In this document: piece after piece, positions 14,286 to 19,237 of the stretch
How the letters are laid out: each line of letters begins with the position of its first letter
Numbering within the stretch: the stretch's first letter is position 1
Assembly: GCA_902767005.1 (NCBI GenBank)
Contig: CACXFY010000107.1
Location: 1-19,237 of the forward strand
Length of the DNA: 19,237 bases
From: an uncultured Erysipelotrichaceae bacterium
GTDB taxonomy: Bacteria > Bacillota_I > Bacilli_A > RF39 > UBA660
Reading direction: 5' to 3'
Program-made: the position numbers and the translations under genes
Notes under the pieces: generated by a model
Databases searched by the model: none
The model's input: the letters and a program-made list of their open reading frames with translations, nothing else
What the model was told of the DNA's origin: nothing

Positions 14286-15869
14286 ATGAATGAAGATATA
14301 GGTGCACGTGGTGGCAAAAACGATAGACGAAGAGTCATAAAAATTAAAAATAACAAACTAAAAGAATTACAAGAAATAGAAGAATTAGAACGCGAAGTAA
14401 AGAAAAAACAAATATCTAATTTAATAAAACTAATACCATTAACCATAATTGGTCAAACTTTAAAGATATTTGATATTAAAAAAGAAGAAAAGAAACAAGA
14501 AGAAAAAGAAACAGTAGATAATAAAGAAATAACTAAAAAAGAAGAACCTAATGTAATTATTAAAGGTAAAATAATCGTCTATAAGAATCCAAAACAAGTA
14601 AAAGAAAAACCTATTAGTAAAGAACCAAACATCATAGAAGATATACCTATCATAGAAAAAGAAAAAGTAATAGAAGAAACTAAAAAAGAAGTAGCAGAAA
14701 AAGAACCAGTAAAAACTACTCCTTTAGTATTACCAATAATCTCTCAAAAAGTAGAAGAAAAGCAAGAAGAGGCAACAGTAATACCAAAAGAAATAGTAAA
14801 TAAAGAAGAAGTTACTACATCAAATGAAGTACTAGATAGAATTAAATCTAAAGAAATAGTTGATGTCTATTATAAAGAATTAAGAGATATAAGAAGTGAT
14901 TTAAAAAATCTAATATTCGACTACAATATATTAGCTGATCAAAGTAATGATCTATATACATCTAAAGAGGCAGAAAAACTATTAGATTCTTTAAATTATT
15001 TAATCAAGAAAATAGAAGAATTAAAAAGAAAGTTACAAGTAGAAAACTTAGATAAATATGATGAAAACTATATCTATACATTAATAGAAAAATATGTAGA
15101 AGAATTTAATAACAAAAAAGTAATAAAAGAAATAAAAGATTCAGATTTATTTATAGATATATCAAGTAAAATAGATGAATTAGCATCTAAAAAAGATAAA
15201 TTAAAAAACAAAGTAAGCAAGAGAAAAGACACATTAAAAGGCAAAGAAGATAAGTTCAATGAAATAAAAGAAAAATATTATAGTATGGACTATTTTAATG
15301 ATCAAATGTATGCTTTACAAAAAGAACAAGAAGCCCTACTTAAAAGAGTACAAGAAAAAGTAGCGACTGCTACTACGATAGAAGAAAAAGTACGTACTAA
15401 AGTAGAATACTTTGATAATAATGCTCGTAATCTATTAAAACTATTTGCATTAGAAATGTTAATACCTGGTGCACGTGGCGCCAAAAGAGTAGTAACAGCA
15501 TCAGCTCTATATTTATATTATATGGATAGGATGATGCATCCTAAAGTAACTACTGAAAAATATAAAGAAATAAGAGTAGTAGATTATTCTTATACAATAG
15601 AGAAGAGTATAGATGAATTAGAAAAAATAGATGACTCTATTATTAGAACTACAAAAGAAATAGATAAGATAATTAATAGTTTTAAAAAAGATTATAGTGA
15701 ATTTATGGATGTTATACCTGAATACAATGATTTCTTATATAAATTAAATAAAGTAAAAGAAAATTTACAAGAAAAAGAAAAAGAAATTTCAAGTATTAAA
15801 GAAGGTCAAGAAAAGCAATTAGAAATTAACAAAGTAAATGTAAAAAAACGTGGAATATATGATATGTAA
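14286..15869 (+). CDS. Coiled-coil protein with two hydrophobic segments, unrecognised
   Basis: 527 residues. A basic N-terminus (GARGGKNDRRR) and a charged helix lead to a short hydrophobic stretch at 43-62 (ISNLIKLIPLTIIGQTLKIF). A Lys/Glu/Pro-rich, probably disordered linker follows (about 65-180), then long coiled-coil helices (about 190-375). A second hydrophobic region lies at about 383-415 (LLKLFALEMLIPGARGAKR, then ASALYLYYM), and a C-terminal helical bundle contains DVIPEYNDFLYKL. AGGTGAT (14275-14281) precedes the ATG at 14286; the in-frame GTG at 14277 is part of that site. Its style and position match the giant protein upstream, suggesting partnership, but no homology to a known family was recognised. 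Confidence 0.8.
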   Translation: MNEDIGARGGKNDRRRVIKIKNNKLKELQEIEELEREVKKKQISNLIKLIPLTIIGQTLKIFDIKKEEKKQEEKETVDNKEITKKEEPNVIIKGKIIVYKNPKQVKEKPISKEPNIIEDIPIIEKEKVIEETKKEVAEKEPVKTTPLVLPIISQKVEEKQEEATVIPKEIVNKEEVTTSNEVLDRIKSKEIVDVYYKELRDIRSDLKNLIFDYNILADQSNDLYTSKEAEKLLDSLNYLIKKIEELKRKLQVENLDKYDENYIYTLIEKYVEEFNNKKVIKEIKDSDLFIDISSKIDELASKKDKLKNKVSKRKDTLKGKEDKFNEIKEKYYSMDYFNDQMYALQKEQEALLKRVQEKVATATTIEEKVRTKVEYFDNNARNLLKLFALEMLIPGARGAKRVVTASALYLYYMDRMMHPKVTTEKYKEIRVVDYSYTIEKSIDELEKIDDSIIRTTKEIDKIINSFKKDYSEFMDVIPEYNDFLYKLNKVKENLQEKEKEISSIKEGQEKQLEINKVNVKKRGIYDM

Positions 15870-15916
15870 ATATATATGTAAAATATTATAAAAATTAATT
15901 ATAATAAATGAATAAA

Positions 15917-15925
15917 TGTTATAAT
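15917..15925 (+). promoter_or_regulatory. Extended -10 promoter of mraY
   Basis: TGTTATAAT fits the extended -10 form (TGnTATAAT). No clear -35 lies 17 bases upstream. The 79-base gap after the preceding gene has no terminator-like hairpin, so cotranscription with 14286-15869 is possible as well. Confidence 0.6.
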
Positions 15926-15948
15926 TATTGTGGAATGGAGAGGATTAT

Positions 15949-16929
15949 ATGCTATTACTAACAAAAGCAGTTGTTGCGATAATGATTGGTTTTTTTGCAT
16001 CAACTATCCTAGGATTAATATTAATACCTCTATTAAAGAAAATGCGTATTGGACAAAGAATAAGTATCTTTGTTGGTGAAGCACATAGAAAGAAAGATGG
16101 AACTCCTACAATGGGAGGATTAATCTTTATAGTACCAACAGTAATAACGACACTTGGTTTATTATTCTTTGATAAAATAACCTATACTTCTAATTTAGGA
16201 ATAGTCTTATTAGTATTTATTGGATATGCCTTAATAGGTTTCTTAGATGATTTCCTATCGATTAGAAAAGGTAATAATGAAGGATTAACTACCTATCAAA
16301 AACTATTCATGCAAGTATTAATTGCGATAGGTTTCTTCTATATTTATATGCGAAGTGGAGGCCAAACAGCTTGGATTGTTGGAACATTACATATTGATAT
16401 AGAATTTGGTTGGTTATATGGTCTTGCTATCTTATTTATACTTGTAGGAGCAAGTAATGCTGTTAACTTAACTGATGGTCTTGATGGACTAGCAGGAGGT
16501 CTATCTACCATAGCTTTTATAGCTTTCTCACTTATATCTCTCATGGTAGGCTATGAAGATATAGGTCTATTTAGTTTAATACTAATTGGATCATTAATGG
16601 GATTCTTACTATTCAATACTCATCCAGCTAAAATATTTATGGGAGATACTGGTTCTCTTGCTCTAGGTGCAGTAATGGGAGCAATTGCTATACTAACTCA
16701 TAGAGAATTAACATTATTAGTAGTTGCCGGAGTATTCGTAATAGAAACATTATCAGTAATAATCCAAGTATTCTGGGTACAAGTATTACATAGAAAATTA
16801 TTCTTAATGACACCACTTCATCATCATTTTGAAAAACTAGGATGGGAAGAATCAGATATAGTAAAACTATTTTGGGTAGCAGGACTTTTCTTAGCAATGT
16901 CTGGAATAATATTTGGAGTTTGGTTATAA
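15949..16929 (+). CDS. mraY: Phospho-N-acetylmuramoyl-pentapeptide-transferase MraY
   Basis: Integral membrane enzyme that transfers phospho-MurNAc-pentapeptide from its UDP carrier to undecaprenyl phosphate, making lipid I. 326 residues, near the B. subtilis length of 324, with about ten hydrophobic helices. Conserved blocks: HRKKDGTPTMGG at 46-57, the paired aspartates in GFLDDFLSIRK (Asp100-Asp101), NLTDGLDGLAGG, FMGDTGSLALG and the histidine cluster PLHHHFEKLGW. GGAGAGG (15937-15943) precedes the ATG at 15949; an in-frame TTG at 15928 lacks support. In standard dcw clusters mraY follows ftsI and mur genes. Here it is about 10.7 kb from ftsI, with its own promoter and terminator. Confidence 0.97.
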   Translation: MLLLTKAVVAIMIGFFASTILGLILIPLLKKMRIGQRISIFVGEAHRKKDGTPTMGGLIFIVPTVITTLGLLFFDKITYTSNLGIVLLVFIGYALIGFLDDFLSIRKGNNEGLTTYQKLFMQVLIAIGFFYIYMRSGGQTAWIVGTLHIDIEFGWLYGLAILFILVGASNAVNLTDGLDGLAGGLSTIAFIAFSLISLMVGYEDIGLFSLILIGSLMGFLLFNTHPAKIFMGDTGSLALGAVMGAIAILTHRELTLLVVAGVFVIETLSVIIQVFWVQVLHRKLFLMTPLHHHFEKLGWEESDIVKLFWVAGLFLAMSGIIFGVWL

Positions 16930-16950
16930 AGTCGTTTAACGACTTTTTTT
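16928..16950 (+). terminator. Intrinsic terminator of mraY
   Basis: AAAGTCG (16928-16934) pairs with CGACTTT (16940-16946), with T through 16950. Confidence 0.85.
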
Positions 16951-16974
16951 ATGGAATATAATAAATAATTATAG

Positions 16975-16980
16975 TATAAT
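16975..16980 (+). promoter_or_regulatory. Candidate -10 element for the 16998 gene
   Basis: TATAAT with a weak -35 candidate TGGAAT (16952-16957) at 17-nt spacing. Another TATAAT lies at 16957-16962, closer to the terminator T tract, and could be the active one. Confidence 0.5.
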
Positions 16981-16997
16981 TATAATAGGTGAGCAGA

Positions 16998-19097
16998 ATG
17001 GGTAAGAAAAAAAGAAGACAACTTACTAATAAAAGAAAGCGTTTTCTAATAACAAACGCCTTTTTAGCGTTGTTTCTATTTATAGGAATTGGATATTCAG
17101 CTTTAAGTACTAATTTAAATATATTAGGTAGTATTAAAATATTATCAAAAACAGAAGATGGAAAATTATATGATGTTTTAAAAAGAGAAAATCAAAGAAA
17201 TGGATTAGTAAGAAGGTTTTCAATGGCACATAGTGATAGCATGAGTACCGAAGAATCAAAGAAATCTATTTATCATTGGTATGCAGAAAATGCTAATGAT
17301 AAACAAGATATATTAAATAAAAGCAATGTCTTATTTGCAAATCATTGTTGGCAAATGTATAGAACAACTGATACCGGTGGAATCAGAATGATTTATAATG
17401 GAGAATCATCAGAGGGAAAATGTTTAGACAATAGAGGAAAACATGTAGGTTATTATGGTGACTTTTGGCCGTATTTTAGTTCAGGGACATATTTTGGTGA
17501 TAATTTTGAATATGATTCATCAGCTAAAAACTTTAAACTATCAGGAAATTTATATGCACTTGATTATGATTATTATGATTTGCAAGGAGCAGTCGGAAGA
17601 TATTCATGTAAAAGTACATCAGAAAGTGCTACTTGTAAAGAACCTTTTTTAGGACTATATAGAAGTTTATCATCTGAACATATTACTGCAATAAAAATAA
17701 ATGATAATGTTAATTATTATGAAATAGGAAGTGCACGATATATGGATCAGCCATTTAGATATTCTATTTCTAATGTAGGTTATATGTTTAACAATGATGA
17801 TAAAACTAATCAAAAAGGAATGAGCAATTTAAAATCATTAGTTAGAGACTATTCACTATTTACTTCGTTTTATTTTGCCGATGAAGTAGAATTTGATGGA
17901 AGTAACTATAAATTAGTAGATCCATTCCAAGTATCTTCTGCTGATGAGTTTGCAACTTTAGCTGGGAAATATACATTAAGACGTAATGCAGATACTACAT
18001 CTTATGAAGCTTTTTATATAGTAGAAGCGGATAATGATTCAATGCGTTATATAACATTATCAAATGGTAATGTTTTAGAAGATGTAAGTGTCGATTACTA
18101 CTTCTCTGATACAATTACAGAAAATGAAGATGGTACATATACTTTAAATAATCCAATAAAAGTAAACAATCTTAATTATTATTATGAATATAATAATGCT
18201 AAGAAAAAATATTCATGTGGTGAAGGTCTAACTACTTGTGAAAATCCATGGTATGTATATGATGCTAATGCCTATAATTTTTATTATTATAATAAAATAG
18301 ACACTATAATGTTTTCAAATTCATTTACTTGGGATTCAACCAACCAAAAATATGTTTTATCAGATGATAGAATTACTAAATGGAGATATGATGATTTAAC
18401 AGAACTTAATAATCATCATTATACATGTTTAAACAACACTGATTCATGTTCTAAAATATACTATGTTTATAGAGTGGATAATAATGTATTATATTATTTA
18501 ACATTAAGTAATGGTAATAATATAAATGACAAATTAAATACTTTATTAAATAATGATAATGTAAATGAAAAAGGCTCTATTATAAAACTAACTATAGATG
18601 ACTGGTATAAAAGAAATCTATTAAATTATACAGATTATTTAGAAGATAGTATTTATTGTGCCGATAGAACTATTTCTGATTATGCTGGATTCAATCCAAA
18701 TGGAGGAGATGTTACTAGAGATATAATATTTGGTAATTCAAATGGACTTGCTTGTGATAATATTACTGATAGATTTAGTACTACTAATGAAAAAGCAAAA
18801 TTAAAGTATCCAGTAGCTTTAGCTAATAGTAAAGAAATGGAAATGTTATCATCGGATCAAAAGACTCCATTTACAACACAAAGTCCATATTATTTGATGA
18901 ATGCCCATAGTTATTTTCCAATGGAAGTAGGGTATAATCAAAAAGATATAAGGATGAATATTGTTAATACTGATGGAACTATTATTAGTGATGTGGCAAA
19001 TTATGGTTTTAGACCAGTAATAACTTTAAAACCTAATACAGAATTCTCCGGTGGTAATGGTTCTAAAGAAAATCCATATGTTGTAGAAACAAATTAA
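16998..19097 (+). CDS. Large exported cysteine-paired surface protein, internally repeated
   Basis: 699 residues. A very basic N-terminus (KKKRRQLTNKRKR) and a hydrophobic helix (about 17-32) run into GYSALSTNLNILGSIKI, a junction closely resembling that of the 6678 gene. The rest is rich in Tyr, Asn and Asp. Four loosely repeated segments start near 170, 297, 369 and 440. Three contain a short Cys pair in a Y-[ST]-C context (204/213, 407/414, 477/484), while the one at 297 lacks it. Two more pairs, 117/142 and 554/586, bring the total to ten Cys. The C-terminus contains YGFRPVITLKPNTEF and KENPYVV, a closing motif I recall from unnamed exported proteins of gut Firmicutes. No LPXTG. AGGTGAG (16987-16993) precedes the ATG; the in-frame GTG at 16989 is inside that site. 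Flanked by terminators, so probably monocistronic. Function unknown. Confidence 0.82.
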   Translation: MGKKKRRQLTNKRKRFLITNAFLALFLFIGIGYSALSTNLNILGSIKILSKTEDGKLYDVLKRENQRNGLVRRFSMAHSDSMSTEESKKSIYHWYAENANDKQDILNKSNVLFANHCWQMYRTTDTGGIRMIYNGESSEGKCLDNRGKHVGYYGDFWPYFSSGTYFGDNFEYDSSAKNFKLSGNLYALDYDYYDLQGAVGRYSCKSTSESATCKEPFLGLYRSLSSEHITAIKINDNVNYYEIGSARYMDQPFRYSISNVGYMFNNDDKTNQKGMSNLKSLVRDYSLFTSFYFADEVEFDGSNYKLVDPFQVSSADEFATLAGKYTLRRNADTTSYEAFYIVEADNDSMRYITLSNGNVLEDVSVDYYFSDTITENEDGTYTLNNPIKVNNLNYYYEYNNAKKKYSCGEGLTTCENPWYVYDANAYNFYYYNKIDTIMFSNSFTWDSTNQKYVLSDDRITKWRYDDLTELNNHHYTCLNNTDSCSKIYYVYRVDNNVLYYLTLSNGNNINDKLNTLLNNDNVNEKGSIIKLTIDDWYKRNLLNYTDYLEDSIYCADRTISDYAGFNPNGGDVTRDIIFGNSNGLACDNITDRFSTTNEKAKLKYPVALANSKEMEMLSSDQKTPFTTQSPYYLMNAHSYFPMEVGYNQKDIRMNIVNTDGTIISDVANYGFRPVITLKPNTEFSGGNGSKENPYVVETN

Positions 19098-19126
19098 AAG
19101 AAGAGTTTAAAACTTTTCTTTTTTTT
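19096..19126 (+). terminator. Intrinsic terminator of the surface-protein gene
   Basis: AAAAGAAGAGTTT (19096-19108) can pair with AAACTTTTCTTTT (19110-19122) with one G-U pair; the innermost pairs must open as loop. The T tract runs to 19126. Confidence 0.75.
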
Positions 19127-19128
19127 GA

Positions 19129-19134
19129 TATAAT
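19129..19134 (+). promoter_or_regulatory. Candidate -10 element of the final gene
   Basis: Perfect TATAAT in the context TTGATATAATG, two bases after a terminator T tract. The only -35 candidate at 17-nt spacing is TTTAAA, which is poor. Confidence 0.55.
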
Positions 19135-19157
19135 GAAAAAGAATAGGAGGGAAGTAT

Positions 19158-19237
19158 ATGGAAAGAGATAATGCTTGGAAGAAATATACTGAAGAAGATA
19201 TAAATGTATTAAATGAAATAAGTGAAGATTATAAAGA
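19158..19237 (+). CDS. Probable M18-family aminopeptidase, 3'-truncated by window edge
   Basis: Only 26 codons are visible. The start, MERDNAWKKY, followed by T-E-E-D, a short helix and DYK, resembles the N-terminus of M18 zinc aminopeptidases, which typically read K-N-A-W-x-x-Y then a Glu-rich helix and GYKxFL. A strong AGGAGGG (19145-19151) precedes the ATG. The metal-binding residues lie outside the window, so the call rests on the N-terminal motif only. Confidence 0.6.
   Translation, partial: MERDNAWKKYTEEDINVLNEISEDYK

Noticed and set aside
5282..15869. Prophage or genomic island between ftsI and mraY
   Set aside because: No integrase, transposase, structural phage genes, tRNA or flanking direct repeats were seen. 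Base and codon use look the same as in the dcw genes.
17455..17652. Plus-strand 65-codon ORF within the surface-protein gene
   Set aside because: It is out of frame inside a longer well-supported gene, with no ribosome site and no recognisable product.
16998..19097. Sortase-anchored surface protein
   Set aside because: The C-terminus ends shortly after ENPYVV, with no LPXTG-type motif, hydrophobic segment or basic tail.

Overview
The window is a strongly AT-rich, densely packed, single-strand stretch of a low-GC Gram-positive-type chromosome. Every supported gene lies on the + strand. The core is the start of a division and cell-wall (dcw) cluster: mraZ, rsmH, ftsL and a PASTA-bearing FtsI-type penicillin-binding protein, with mraY about 10.7 kb further on. 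TGA is used as an ordinary stop (mraZ, the gene ending at 9668), so this is not a Mycoplasma-type code. The peptidoglycan genes, codon usage and surface-protein style suggest an uncultivated gut Bacilli lineage (RF39/RFN20 or Erysipelotrichales-like). That placement is inference from gene content only.

Layout. (1) 1-1335: 3' two-thirds of thrS, cut by the left edge, ending in a strong terminator. (2) 1392-7757: the mraZ operon. A leader with three GTGG boxes at exact 10-nt spacing (probable MraZ autoregulatory sites) precedes mraZ-rsmH-ftsL-ftsI. Three further envelope-protein genes follow without a break: an RsgI-middle-domain-like protein coupled to ftsI by a TAATG stop/start, then two adjacent membrane-anchored beta-sandwich proteins, the second carrying an InlB B-repeat-like module. 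A 15-bp perfect inverted repeat sits just inside the first of them. A terminator ends the unit. (3) 7759-14261: a unit with a consensus promoter, encoding two single-pass membrane proteins, a DUF1292-like small protein, and a 1428-residue protein built from coiled coil, three 67-residue repeats, four 22-residue acidic repeats, a Pro-rich 11-residue repeat tract and a large unrecognised C-terminal region. (4) 14286-15869: a 527-residue coiled-coil protein. (5) 15949-16950: mraY with an extended -10 promoter and its own terminator. (6) 16998-19126: a 699-residue exported protein with ten cysteines in five sequence-adjacent pairs. (7) 19158-end: first 26 codons of a probable M18 aminopeptidase.

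How the genes may work together. MraZ probably controls its own operon. RsmH methylates 16S rRNA; FtsL and FtsI belong to the division septum; MraY makes lipid I for the same wall-synthesis pathway. In familiar dcw clusters ftsI is followed by mur genes and mraY. Here that interval holds a block of lineage-specific envelope and coiled-coil proteins that I cannot assign to described systems. The giant repeat protein, its coiled-coil neighbour and the membrane proteins beside them are the best candidates for an undescribed envelope or cytoskeletal system linked to division; this rests on position and architecture, not on recognised homology.

No tRNA, rRNA, riboswitch, CRISPR array, transposase or integrase was seen. 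No gene-free stretch exceeds about 150 bases.
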